A stretch of DNA of 64,000 nt from Lumnitzera littorea (lineage: Eukaryota > Streptophyta > Magnoliopsida > Myrtales > Combretaceae). The first letter of the stretch is position 1, and the number at the start of each line of letters is the position of its first letter. The notes under the pieces were generated by a model. The model worked only from the letters and a program-made list of their open reading frames with translations. It did no database searches and was not told the DNA's origin. This document shows positions 47,068 to 59,165 of this stretch, piece by piece. A program made the position numbers and the translations under genes. The stretch spans positions 55,326,784-55,390,783 of the forward strand of contig JAMXBB010000002.1 of assembly GCA_024138015.1 (NCBI GenBank), given 5' to 3'.

Positions 47068-50000
47068 GGTAATACCCCAAGATTTCGAGCCAATTCGACA
47101 ATCCTAGGATTCGAGCCCCTAAATTTAGTTATCGAACTAAGTTATCCATTTTATTTCAAACTTTATAGTAAAGTTAAAAAAGTTAAATGAAGTAATTTAA
47201 GTAAAGTCAATTTCTTGAAATAAGCTATATAAAAATATTAATTTGAGAAAAAAGTTAATTTATCAATAAAGCCAATAATTGTAAAATTCGAGTTTTTAGA
47301 TATAACGAGATATTAGAGATAAGTCAATTAATTTCAAAAATACTAAATAAATTTGAATTATACGTAATATACATGTTATTACATGTGATAGACATTACAT
47401 GTATTAAATATATACATATAATAACAATAATTATCAAAATTAGGAAAAATAATGCAAAATAATAGAAAATTAATAAAAAAATAAATGGATGAGTCACCAA
47501 ATGATGTGTCAACCTAGGATTAATTAGAAATGATGAGTCAACACTTGATTAATGAGGAGATGATACATGTATCATATACATGTCCAAATTCTATTTAATT
47601 AAGAAAACTTCAAAAACTATAAATAGGACCCAAACCCTCAATATCAATATTTTGGAACCCTAAAAATAAAAGAAAACAATTCAAAAAAATTAAAATAAAA
47701 ATAGAACAAGAAATAGGGCCAGAATGGGTCTAAAGTGATTTATGTACCAAACTACAACCTAACTTGAGGTAGCTTGGAGGTCTAACAGAGGGTAACTAGA
47801 GAAGGTATTTTGATAAGGTGCAGTAGCCAAGTGGTGATCGGAGACGACCGATTCAAGTGAACCAATTTTCCGTCCATAAATTATTTAATTTGCTGAAAAT
47901 ATCAAAAGTTATTGATTAATTATTAAATTTAGTTTTCTAGGATTATTTGAAGTGTAGATTAATGTAGTAATTTTATTTTAATTAAATAATTAGTGGAAAT
48001 ATGTGTTGCTTATGAAAATGCCCTATTTAGGCAAAAATTAAATAAATTTTTATAAATATTATATTATGTTGTTTTAAGCTCAATTTTGGTATATAATACA
48101 CCAAATATATATTTAATTTTGGTAATAAGAATTTTTGAAATTAAGCATGTTTACTATCTTTTATAATTATTTTGAATAAAATTACCAATTTTACCAAATT
48201 GTTAAAATAATTGGTTTTTAATGAAATTAATGAATGAGCCCTACATGTTTAGACTTTTAGATGTTTATAATGATATTTTAAATATTTAATTTTTATCTCA
48301 CACATAAATTTTTTGTTTTTCCTAATTTTTCATAATTCTAAGCTAAAATCGCTATTTTTATAGAAAGTGATAATAGCTAGTTAATTATAATTGATGATCG
48401 ATAATTAAACTACATATATTGGGAAGTCTATAAGATTTTTTGTGAGATTAATCAGGCTTGTATACTATTTATTACATATTTTTCCTAATATATGCTTATA
48501 TATTGTCTTAATATGTAATATAGTAATTAGTATTAGTAAGATACTTGTCAAATTTACATAAAATGAACAACTTAGGGTATATTAAGGATCATTGGACAAG
48601 TTTGGAAAGTATAATTATTAAGGTTTTTAATTCAGTACTAAAGCTTATTTAGGTCAATTACGGAGTTAGGGTAGCGTACGATTAAGTTGCAATGAGAAAA
48701 GGGTATTTTTAGACTTTTGAAAATATTAATAGACTTGATTCTTAAGATATCTAATACTCAAAACAACGATGGTGATGACATAAAGTTTACTAAAATTAAA
48801 TATGAAATAAGTAAGACATGATCAAATGAAGTTTAAAGGTACGATAATGAAATTTATAAGAATTTAGATTAGACCGGTACTTGACTTGGAAGCTATGTTT
48901 ATATTTTCATAGGTATGATAAGTAAGAAAGGGCCAGTCATGCAGTATTGGATATTGGGCTATTACTAAGCTAAGGAAAGTGGATCTAACCCATGCTTGGA
49001 GTAAATATATTGCTACTCATAACATTGTATATTGTTTGATGCCGTATTGATTAGATATGGCTATATCTTAAGTGAACTGATATGCTACTATAGTGAATGC
49101 CGATATGGTGAATTTGAATGACAATAACTATATCTTGGTTAAACTATTAAACTGCTATGTTAGGTGATGATTTGTGCTTACGATTGATTGTGCTAACTAA
49201 GGAAATTGAGTAGTAGCTAACTCAATTTTCTAGGTGTTTACCTAAGTGAATCCTAAGTGAGATACTAGAATTCCACTAAGGAGAGTTTGAAAACTAGAAT
49301 CAAATCACTTAGTTGAGTAAAACTAAAAGACTGGTTATGTTAAGTGATATAGTTGAGTTGTTATTGTATATCATGGCATTACATGACACTAAAAGGGACT
49401 TACGGATCAGAATTTTCAAAATGAGGCCTCTAAGTGATCTTAGAAAAAGTATGACTTGATGAACATAGTTTTTGGAAGCATATAGATTGCATTACCCAAG
49501 CATTATGACTATTTTGATAGTCAGATTTAGTAGACTACAGTATGTGGTCTAATTTGGCAGTACTGTTACTTTGATTTCGTGAATTGCAGTATGTAGTATA
49601 ATTTTATAAAGCAAAGTTGGGGGTCTTACTATTAAGTAACTCTTTGTTGCCCTTTGTGATAATAGTAAACTATAGTGTATAGTCCAATTTAGTAGGGGTC
49701 TTACTCCTAAGCGGTTCCTTATTGCCCATAGGTTCCTAGACATTGTGTCCAAATGCCCGACTATATCGACCAATCAGATGAAGATTGGAGGGCATAGGAT
49801 ATTGATACCAATGCATGCTACGTACATGAGCATAACATGCTACATTACTAGCAACAAATGCCTCATTAGGCGAATACATATGAGAAGTTGAATTTGTGGG
49901 TTATGGTTAGAATGTTTCAGTTGTGATATGCAATATTATCTATATTATGTTGTTTGTTTCCACTCTTACTCAGCTTTAGTAGTTGAAGGGATAAAATATT

Positions 50001-50334
50001 TTATCCTTATGTTAACTGAATTATGAAGGACCCAACACTAAGGGGGGATATATATACTGAAAGCGTAAGTTAGAGTCAATGAATTTTGTATGGAGCCTGT
50101 ATTAAGTCAGGAATCTTATCATTGTGAAGATGACAAAGGAAAAGCTGGTTCATGTTTTGATATAAATATTATGTTGTATACATAAATTGTTGCAGAATAT
50201 CCATCTAGACTCCGATATAGCAACCCTTTTATCATGTAATCAATGTTGTCTTTTGATAAATGAGCAAGTATAGTTAAGTTTTCAACAGATATTCTTATAC
50301 AATAGTATATTCTATACTAAGCCAGGATATGACA
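47068..50334 (+). repeat. 5' LTR of element F
   Basis: 3,267 bp, repeated at 53485-56789 along the full length with many substitutions. It starts GGTAATACCCC (TGTAATACC in the other copy) and ends GGATATGACA. CTATAAATAGG at about 47617-47627 is a likely TATA box. All short frames within it are non-coding. Confidence 0.88.
47617..47627 (+). promoter_or_regulatory. TATA box of F LTR
   Basis: CTATAAATAGGACC occurs in the 5' LTR and as CTATAAATAGTACC in the 3' LTR (about 54068-54078), at the same place relative to the LTR start. Confidence 0.6.
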
Positions 50335-50343
50335 TCCTTTATG

Positions 50344-50355
50344 TGGTATCAGAGC
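50344..50355 (+). promoter_or_regulatory. tRNA-Met primer binding site of F
   Basis: TGGTATCAGAGC, the exact common plant site, 9 bases after the LTR end. It is the best preserved primer site in the window. Confidence 0.85.
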
Positions 50356-50499
50356 ATTAATTAGGGACCATAACCTTTAGGCATATATGAGATGTGTGGG
50401 GTAGTTAGGTAATGAAGAGACATAGTTTAGCAAAACCACTATAGTAGTTATCCATAGATTTTTTGTGATGGTTATTTAAAAAGATGATTTTGTAGGGAA

Positions 50500-51480
50500 T
50501 GTTGAATGTCACCAATGAGCTGTGTATCTAAGGAGCAAAGAGAGGATCTATCTCAATAGCCTCAACCTAACCTCGAGCAACCTCAACATATGAAGGAATT
50601 AGCATAACAATTTACAGTTGCATTGGTAGGAGTTGGTGGAGATGGGGATAAGTTAGCTCATGTACAGTGATTAGTGAAACCATGCAATGGAAAGAACATT
50701 AATCCTTTGATGGCAGAAGAATGGACTGACTCATTGGAGAAAGCCTTTGAAGTTCATGAAATTGAGGAAACTAAGAAAGTTGAGGTAGCTGCTACTTTGT
50801 TAGACAGAGGTGCAAGTAAATGGTGAGAGGTAAAGAGATAGAATTCACCAAAACCAATTGGCTAGTCTATATTTAGAGATACATTTCTGGGATGATATTT
50901 TCCTAAGTGTATAAGCAAACAAATGTATGAAGAATACTATAGGCTAAGATAGTAAGGTAGGATAATAGAAGAATATGAGAAGGATTTCAATAAATTATTA
51001 AAGTTTGCTCTTGAAGCTGTATGGAATAATGAGATTTCTAAAGTTGAGCAGTTTAAGGCAGGGCTTGATCTTTATTACTAGATAGAGTTGAAGAGGAGTA
51101 GGGTGAAAAGATATCTTAATGTTGTTAATGAAACTCATCTAATCAAGTAAGTTTATAATCTTTGACAGATTGTAGATGAGATTGAGAAGGAAGTTAGATG
51201 TTGGCTCTAGTAGTAAAAGTAATATAGCTAAAGGAAAGAAGTTCATTCAATCTGTAAATGGAAACATAAGGCCTTAATAAAAAATATAACCTTATTGGAT
51301 GTGCAACGGTAAGCATCGAGCTTGAGAATGCTCAGAATTGAGATGAAAGTGTTATAGGTGTAGTGAAACTGGACATTTAGCCAAGCAACATTGTAACCCT
51401 GATCCAAGAGGTATATATTGTTACCAATGCCAATAATGAGGGCATACTATTCAACATTATGTAAGACAGTAACAAAAGAG
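50500..51480 (+). pseudogene. Element F gag
   Basis: Del/Tekay-type gag. It reads MAEEWTDSLEKAFEVHEIEE (about 50707), KVEVAATLLDRGASKW (50776), KCISKQMYEEYYRL (50910), IIEEYEKDFNKLLKFALEAV (50970) and VEQFKAGLDLYY (51040). Then come three Cys/His clusters: CNGKHR..EC (51302), CYRCSETGHLAKQHC (51350-51394) and CYQC..GH (51420-51460, last Cys is Tyr). Stops where Gln or Trp is expected are common; indels are few. The start is unclear; ATG codons near 50509 or 50521 are possible. Confidence 0.8.
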
Positions 51481-51589
51481 ACCAAGTTAGTAGCAAAACC
51501 AAACTAATGAATCAAGACTGGGTAATAAGAATAAACGACCTAAAAGGGAAGAACCTAAGCCTAGGGAGTAAGATAGAATGTACACTTAC

Positions 51590-51960
51590 GCTATTTAATG
51601 AGACAAAGCTAGAGATCACCAGATGGTGATAGGTATGACCTCTAAACTTGATAATTTAGATTATTTGAGTACTTAGTAGCTAATAGTTGATAAATAAGAA
51701 ATGCTGGAAAGTAGTAATATAGTTATCATAAGAATGTTTTAAGATTACTATGTATAGGAGATAGTTGTGCCTATACATATACTCTGTTTAATATAAGGGC
51801 AATTCACTTGTATATATCAAAAGAATACATTGATAGAAATAAACTATTTGTAAAAACTTTAGAGTTAATAGTTATAACCCCTACTGAAGGAAAACAAGCA
51901 GTGTAGCATAAAGTTAAGGAAGGGGAAAGTGAATTTAAATACCTGTAAGATGATTTTAGA
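51590..51960 (+). pseudogene. Element F decayed protease
   Basis: At about 51785-51840 the frame reads LFNIRAIHLYISKEYI; in Del/Tekay proteases this place has Leu-Phe-Asp-Thr-Gly-Ala followed by a His/Ser/Phe run. The catalytic Asp is Asn and Thr-Gly is Ile-Arg, so it cannot be active. KLFVKTLELIVITPT follows. Confidence 0.6.
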
Positions 51961-53470
51961 GTTAGTTGTCTTAGATATAAAAGGATTGAGTGTAATATTA
52001 GAGTTAAGCATGGAGCAAATGTTGATTGTGAGGAAAATATAATAGCATTTGAGTGGCCTCATGAGGAGGGAATCGCAAAAGATTTATAGAAACTTAAATC
52101 TTAACAGATGTTATGGAAAGAAAAAGAACTTATGAGGACTAATGCAGATTCTGAAGATGATATGTATATTGTAGTGAAGTAAGCAAAAATTGTTATTAGA
52201 ATGAAGGGAATAGTAAGAAATATTGAAGGTAGATGATCATGAGTGAGCTTTGAAAATAAATCCGACTCTTCTTTAAAGTATAATTGGAGACTAATTCAGT
52301 GATTGATCTTATATTGAATGAAATTGTAACCCATAAGGTAATAGCTAATGATGAGATTGAGCCATTAGAAAGGTGATAAAATATGTGAAGTTAATAAGAT
52401 ATATGGCTACAAAACTATGAGATGTACACCTTTTGTATACCCTTGACACATGTGATAAGCAAGAATAATATGGCAAATCTATGACTTTCATGACTCATTT
52501 GTCTAGTCTCATGTCTATTATGACTCTCGTGTCTTTCATGACAAAATTTCCTATTCTTGTGAATCTTATCGTATCCATTGTTAGCCAGAAAAGTGTCCAA
52601 GGTCTTTGTGAGTCTTCCTCATCAAAAGTTGTGTTAACTTATGTCAAGTATAGTTAAGTCTACTTAGTCTAAGTCATTCTTTATCTCCTTAATATGCAAG
52701 TTGGTGGAAAGTTCAGATTTGCCAAACTCATTATTGTTGATATATGTGTTAGCTATGGAAGTGCTCATGATCTTAATTATGACCATTAAATGACGACTGC
52801 AATGTAAGACCTATGGACATAAAGAAATTGAATTTGTTATGTTCATCCTAAGTGGAAATTAGGACTTGGACAATGTAGAATGATAAGGATGAGGTGAAAA
52901 GATATAATGGCTAGCTATGGGACAAATAAGGAAATAATGGAAGAAATGACTTTGAGTTCTATAGGATTAACTAATACAAGAGTTTGAACTAACTGAAGAG
53001 ATGGAATGAGGATTATGTGGTGGTACTAGTTTAGATGGTGATAAAGGAATGGTATAGGAACATGCTGGTTTGAAATGAATAGTTGTGAAGGGTAAAATCA
53101 TAGATAATAATATGATGATTGTGGTACCTAAAATAAGAACCTAACAAAATAATAGTAATAGACTAGTACTATTGGAAAGATGACTTAAATGAAAAGGAAG
53201 AGTAGACTAGGACTAGCTATATTAAGCTTACATAGAAAAAGTTAAAAACACAAGATGAAGGAAGTAATGAGATGAGTAAGTAAAATAAAAAGTTCATGAG
53301 TTGATAAACTTGAGGTTAAGATATAAGAGTCAGTATTGAAAGTTTCATGTTTAACAATAGTTGATGATTGTGATGTGATGTAAAAATCAGAGTTGCGCAA
53401 TGGTAACATGGTATTGGTTCATGAGCATGAATGTCTTTGATTGTGGAAGTTTCGAGAATGAAACTTTTTA
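51961..53470 (+). other. Element F internal stretch without pol
   Basis: About 1.5 kb where RT, RNase H and integrase should be. I see no YxDD, no integrase zinc site and no DDE words on either strand. The stretch 52440-52620 repeats words such as CATGACT and GTCTCATGTC. Just before the LTR, AGTTTCGAGAATGAAAC resembles the usual 3' end words of Del-type elements. Confidence 0.6.
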
Positions 53471-53484
53471 TTAAGAGGGTAAGA
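53471..53484 (+). promoter_or_regulatory. Polypurine tract of F
   Basis: TTAAGAGGGTAAGA directly before the 3' LTR; expected primer for plus-strand synthesis. Confidence 0.75.
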
Positions 53485-56400
53485 TGTAATACCTTAGGAT
53501 TTTAAGCTAATTCAATAACCCTAAGATTTAAGCCCTTAAATTTAGGGTGCCAAATTAAGTTATTTGTTTTGTTTCAAACTTCATAGTAAAATTAGAAAAG
53601 TTAAACAAAGTAATTTAAGTATAGCTAATTTCTCATAATAAGCTATACAAAAATATTAATTTGAGAAAAACATTAATTTATCGGTAAAGTCGATAATCAT
53701 AACATTTGAGCTTTTAGATATAGTGAGATATTATAAATAAGTTATTTAACTCTCAAAAACAAAAAATGAAGTCAAATTATACATAATATACATATATTTA
53801 CATGTGATATACATTATATGTATTAAATATGTACATATAATATTAATAAATTATCAAAATTAGGCAAGATAATGTAAAATAATAGAAAATTAATAAAAAA
53901 AAATTGAATGGATGAGTCACCAAATGATGTGTCAACCAAAGATTAATTAGAAATAATGAGTCAACACTTGATTAATGAGAGGATAATACATGTCACTAGG
54001 GAAAATGGAAAATTAGCATGTATCATAGACATGTCCAAATTCTATTTAATTAAGCAAACTTCAAAAACTATAAATAGTACCCAACCACTCAATTTCAATA
54101 TTTTGAAACTCTAAAAATAAAAGAAAACAATTCAAAAAAATTAGGAAAAATTAAAACAAAAATAGAACAAGAAATAGGGCCAGAATGGGTCTAGAACGAT
54201 TCGTGTACCAAATCGTAACCTGACTTGGGGTGGCTTGGAGGTCCAACAGAGGGCGACCAGAGGAGGTATTCCAACAAGGTGTAGTGGCTAGATGGTGGTC
54301 GGAGACAGCCGGTTCAAGTGAACCAATTTTCCACTTGTAAATTATTTAATTTGCTAAAAATATCTAAAGTTATCAATTAATTATTAAATTTAGTTTTCTA
54401 GGATTATTTAAAGTTTAAAATAATGTAATAATTTTATTTTAATTGAATAATTAGTGAAAATATGGGTTCCTTAAGAAAATGCCTTGCTTGGGCAAAAATT
54501 AAATCAATTTTTATAAATATTAAATGGTGTTGTTTCAAGCTCAATTTTTGTATATAATACATCTAATATATTTATTTAATTTTGGTAACAAGAATTTTTT
54601 AAATTAAGCTTGTTAACTGTTTTTTATAATTATTTTGAATAAAATTGCCAATTTTATCGAATTTTTGAAATAATTGGTTTTTTATGAAATTACTGAATGA
54701 GCCCTACATGTTTAGACTTTTAGATGTTTATAATGATATTTAGAATATTTAATTTTTATATCACATATAAATTTTTTATTTTTCATAATTCTAAGATAAA
54801 ACCGCTATCTTTGTAGAAATTGATAATAGCTAGTTAAGTATAATTGCTAATCGATAATTAAACTACATATTTTTGTAAGTCTATAGGATTTTTCATGAGA
54901 TTAATCAGGCTTATATACTATTTATTACATATTTTCCTAATATATGCTTATATATTGGCTTAATATGTAATATAGTAATTAGTACTAGTAACATACTTGT
55001 CAAATTTACATAAAATGATCACCTTAGGGTATATTAAGGATCATTAGACAAGTTTGGAAAGTATAATTATTAGGGTTTTAGTTCAGTACTAAAGCTTATT
55101 CGAGTCAATTACGGAGTTAAGATAACGTACGGTTCTAGAGTCGTAATGAGAAAAAAGTATTTTTAAACTTTTGAAAATATTGATTGACTTGATTCTTAAG
55201 ATATCTTAATAGTACTTAAAATAACAATCATGATGACATAAAGTTTACTGAAATCAAATTTGAAATAAGTAAGATATGATCAAATGAAGTTTAAAGGCAC
55301 GGTAGGGAAATTTATGAGAATTTAGATTCGAGCAATACTTGACTTAGAAGTAATGTTTTTATTTCCATTAATGCGGTAAATAAGAAAGGACCATGTCATG
55401 AAGTATAAGATATTATGCTATTACTAAGCTTAGGTAAGTGGCTCTAACCTATGCTTGGAGTAGATATATTACTACTCATAATATTGTGTGCTGTTTGATG
55501 CCATGTTGATTAGATATGCCTCTATCTTAGTGAATTATTATGCTACTATAGTGGATGCTGATGTGGTGAATTTGAATGACAATAACTATATCTTGGTTAA
55601 ACTGTTATGCTGTTATGTTGGGTGATGATTTGTGTTTACGATCGATTGTGATAACTAAGGAAATTAAGTGATTGCTATCTTAATCTTCTAGGTGTTCACC
55701 TAACTGAACTCTAAGTAAGATACTAGAATTCCACTAAGTAGAGTTTGAAAACTAGAATCATATCACATGGTTGAATAAAACTAAAAGACTGGTTACATTG
55801 AGTGATATAGTTGAGTTGTTATTGCATATCATGATACGGTATGAAAAGAGACCTATAGGTTAAAATTTTTAGAATGAGACTTTTAAGTGATCATGGAAAA
55901 AGTGTAGCTTTATGAACTCAATTTTTGGAAGCATATAAATTGCAATACTTGAATATTATGACTATTTTGATAATCAAATTTAGTAGACTATGGTATGTAG
56001 TCTAATTTCGTAGTGTTGCTACTTTGATTTAGTGAACTACAATCTGTAGTATAATTTTGTAAAGCAAAGTTAGGGGTTCTAATTCCAAGCAACTCCTTAT
56101 TACTCTTTTTGATAATGGTAAGCTATAGTGTATAGTCTAATTTGGTGAGAGTCTTACTCCTAAGTAGCTCTTTGTTACCTATAGGTTCCTAGATGTTGTA
56201 TCTAGATGCTCGACTATGTCAACTAACTAGATAGAGATTAGATAACATAAGATATAAGTACTGATGCATACTACGTGCATGAGCATAGCATGCTACATTG
56301 CTAGCAATAAATGCCTCGTTATGCAAATACATATGAGAAGTTGAACCTATGGGTTATGGTTGGAATGTTTTGGTTGTGATAGGCAATATTGTCTCTATTA

Positions 56401-56789
56401 TGTTGTTTATTATCTACCCTCACTTAGCTTTAGTAGCTAAGAGAATAAAATGTTTTATCATTAAGTTAACTACATTGTAAAGGGCCCAACACTAATGGGA
56501 AACATATATATTGAGAGTATGAGTAAAAGTCAACGACTTTTATATGGAACTTATACTATGTCAAGAATCTTGTTATTGGAAAGATGACAAAGGAAAAAGA
56601 AAGTTCGTGTTTTGATGCAAATATTATGTTGTACATATAAGTTGTAGCAAAATGTCCATCTAGACTCTGATATAGCAACCCCTTTATCATGTAAACAATG
56701 TTGTCTTTTGATAAAAGAGCAAGTTGAGTTAGGTTTTCAATAGGTATTCCTATATGATGGTGCATTCCGTGTTAAGTCGGGATGTAATA
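53485..56789 (+). repeat. 3' LTR of element F
   Basis: 3,305 bp, starts TGTAATACCTTAGG and ends GGATGTAATA, then the target copy CCTTG. Pair of 47068-50334. Confidence 0.88.
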
Positions 56790-56794
56790 CCTTG

Positions 56795-56832
56795 TTAGGC
56801 TATTCTTTTAAATTGCCACTTTGTTCACCTAT
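56795..56832 (-). pseudogene. Element E gag N-terminus
   Basis: The first 13 codons of gag before F. The likely start codon at 56830-56832 reads ATA, where ATG followed by Gly-Glu would be expected, so initiation is lost by one G-to-A change. Frame continues at 47062. Confidence 0.6.
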
Positions 56833-56863
56833 GATCTTAAACTCTAGAAGATAATAAAGTGAG

Positions 56864-56875
56864 GCTTTGATACTA
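56864..56875 (-). promoter_or_regulatory. tRNA-Met primer binding site of E
   Basis: GCTTTGATACTA on the plus strand (TAGTATCAAAGC on the coding strand), 2 bases from the 5' LTR. Confidence 0.75.
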
Positions 56876-56877
56876 GT

Positions 56878-58301
56878 TATTGGTCCTGTATAAGATATCA
56901 AGAGGAGGCCGAATTAATATCTTTAAGCTTTATGAAAACTTTTTCGATGTAAAAAAATACCCTCTTAACAACTTATATTGGTGAACAATAGTATTTTAAT
57001 AATTCAACACACAACAATTAATAATGCGAATTGAAAGAATGAGGAAGGAGAATATCAGGCTGATGATTTATAGAGCTTTGGTCTTTTACCTACTACTCTC
57101 TTCTTGCTTCATTGTTGGGGACCTAGTTTACTTCATCAATACCATTCCACTTGATCCACTATATCAAAATTACGAGAAGATTACAAGTATTTGCCACACA
57201 TAGGCTTATACAATACTTCACTTTACTTATCTAGCCTTTCCACAATCTAGACTAATACAGATCTATAGAATATGATCTAATAATACTCAAACAACAAACA
57301 AAGTTTACAAATTACAAGTGAGAACAAAAATACAAGTCTCAAATAATTTTGCACTAAACAAAAATAATAATTGATGGATAATTTGCTTCGATGCAACTTT
57401 TTGAAGAAGTATCTAAGAAACTTTCTATACTTGTTCAGAAAGTAGAATTTGATCACGATTTTTATATAATGAAAATTTTCTTAGAGATGTGCCTAACATT
57501 TTAAATCCTTTCTCCATTTATATTGAAATCTTCTAACGGCTAATTTGTTGAATATTATCTTCACTTTTATGTTTATCCAAAAATTTGATAGATAGAGATA
57601 ATCCTTAGATATTTTTAAGAGGATCTTTAAATTTTAAATTTGAAAATCAGCTCTGCCAATCTTGATTCAATTAGTTATTCTTTGATCTACATCCTCCAGA
57701 TAAGCTTCATATTTGAATTTGATAAACAAATAGGCTTTATAAGTAATTTCCAAATAAACCTCATATTTAAAATTGAAATTCAACAAAATCCGAAATCAAC
57801 TATATCTTTATCCAATGCTAAATATTTTCCTATAATTTATCCAATTATCTCTTCGCTCAAAATAATCCCCATGGATTTTATTTCAAACTTTAGTGAAACG
57901 GGATTAAGTGTATTTCCCTCTTACACCTAATCTAATGGAGGTAGGCCTTGTTTAATTCGAATATGATATTTCTTTAATTTTCAACATTACATTTCCATAT
58001 CAACTTCCTTAATATCCTTTTAAAGAGTCAAAGAGTAACAGTTTTCTTTTTTCTAAAGTCTTTGAACAAGTTTTTAAAGTGTTGTACTAATTCTTCTTAT
58101 AAAATCTTCTGAAACACTGTCTAAAGATTTTTAGACTAGACTCTTTGTCAAATGATTTAGACTTTCTGAATAAGTTTTTAAAAACAACTCAATTTGCAAT
58201 TTTTAACTTTCTAAGAACCCTTCTAAATGCCTGCATTCTTGATGATTCATTAACATTCATGTGTTTTTGTTATCATCAAAATATATGAAATATATCTAAC
58301 A
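56878..58301 (-). repeat. 5' LTR of element E
   Basis: 1,424 bp, pair of 37420-38813. The coding-strand start TGTTAGATATATTTC is followed by TTTTGATGATAAC, a word repeated at the polypurine tracts. The 96-codon frame at 57640-57930 is in the LTR and has no domain. Confidence 0.9.
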
Positions 58302-58306
58302 AAAAT

Positions 58307-59165
58307 AATGTTAAGTTTTCATTGGAACCTAAACAAGCATGGATTTACCAAAATTCAAGCTTGTATTATTCAATATCTTAGCTTATTGATTACTAAGCTT
58401 GTTATTTTTATAAAAACAATAATTCTCAATATCACCAAGCATGTTATAGAAAAAGTATGCATAAGAATTAGATATATGATACCTATCGGTTACTTGATTC
58501 TTCAAATTTTAGCTTAGGTATCCTCTATTATACCCCATGAATTTGCCTTTGATGTATCCTTTAATCAAATACTCCTTATTTTAACCAAGGTATCTTGGTC
58601 ATACCCACTACCTTGCATAATAGACTTAATTTTCTCATGCAAATTACTATTCTTAGCAATCTCATTACCAATTATTTGATTTCCTTTAACAAACATGGTT
58701 TTATTAATCGAATTAGAGGATTCTCTATGTTCATAACTAATTCTACTTTTCAAATTATTCATCTAATAGCGGGTACAACTTTTTGCTACTTTCATTGAAT
58801 TTGTTAAATGTTCGAGTCAATCATATTAAATAAACCATCTATTCTAGCTTTTAGTTCCTCTATTTCCTCCTTTAAAATTAGATTCACTTTTTATAAGCTC
58901 TCTTAACTTGTTCTAAGATTTTCATTATCCATTCGCAGAACTTCATTATCATTTTTCAGTATATCATTCTCATCAACTAGTAAAGAATTCATTTGAAACA
59001 AAGCATCGTTCTCATTTTTTAGCGCCTTCACTTCATCAGCAAGTTTAGTCAACTTTACTAGTCATCTTAAGTGCTTTTAACAAACTTTTAATTTATTTAT
59101 GCACACTTTCAAGCATTTCATCTTTAAAGTTAGAAATTACCTCAAAGATACCAATGAAACACAAC
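58307..59165 (-). pseudogene. Element G gag C-terminal part
   Basis: From 59165 down: a helical stretch (about 59050-58880) with Leu, Val and Ile in heptad-like spacing (LVDENDILKNDNEVL), then MNNLKSRISYEHRES (58760), the Sirevirus gag linker, then a zinc-knuckle-like word (YAYFFYNMLGDIENYCFYKN, about 58450-58390) with Cys changed to Tyr. It leads into the protease fragment at 37414 after removal of E. The capsid part is missing. Confidence 0.7.

Larger units (their letters stand above)
47068..56789 (+). mobile_element. Element F: Del/Tekay-like Ty3 with 3.3-kb LTRs, gag and protease only
   Basis: LTRs 47068-50334 and 53485-56789, exact target copies CCTTG (47063-47067 and 56790-56794), Met primer site 50344-50355 without a mismatch in its core 12 bases, and a polypurine tract before the 3' LTR. 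The internal part is 3.15 kb with gag and a decayed protease; no RT, RNase H or integrase words were found on either strand. Long LTRs and start word TGTAATACC fit the Del/Tekay lineage. Confidence 0.85.
37420..58301 (-). mobile_element. Element E: Sirevirus-type Ty1/copia with extra ORF
   Basis: Minus strand: 5' LTR 56878-58301, Met primer site, gag (split by F and L), protease, integrase, RT, RNase H (to 41596), an extra ORF (41353-39230), several polypurine tracts, and 3' LTR 37420-38813. Flanks AAAAT at 37415-37419 and 58302-58306. Without F and L it would be about 10.7 kb, a normal size for a Sirevirus with an additional ORF. Confidence 0.9.

Noticed and set aside
57640..57930. 96-codon open frame, plus strand
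   Set aside because: Inside the 5' LTR of E; not kept in the paired LTR.
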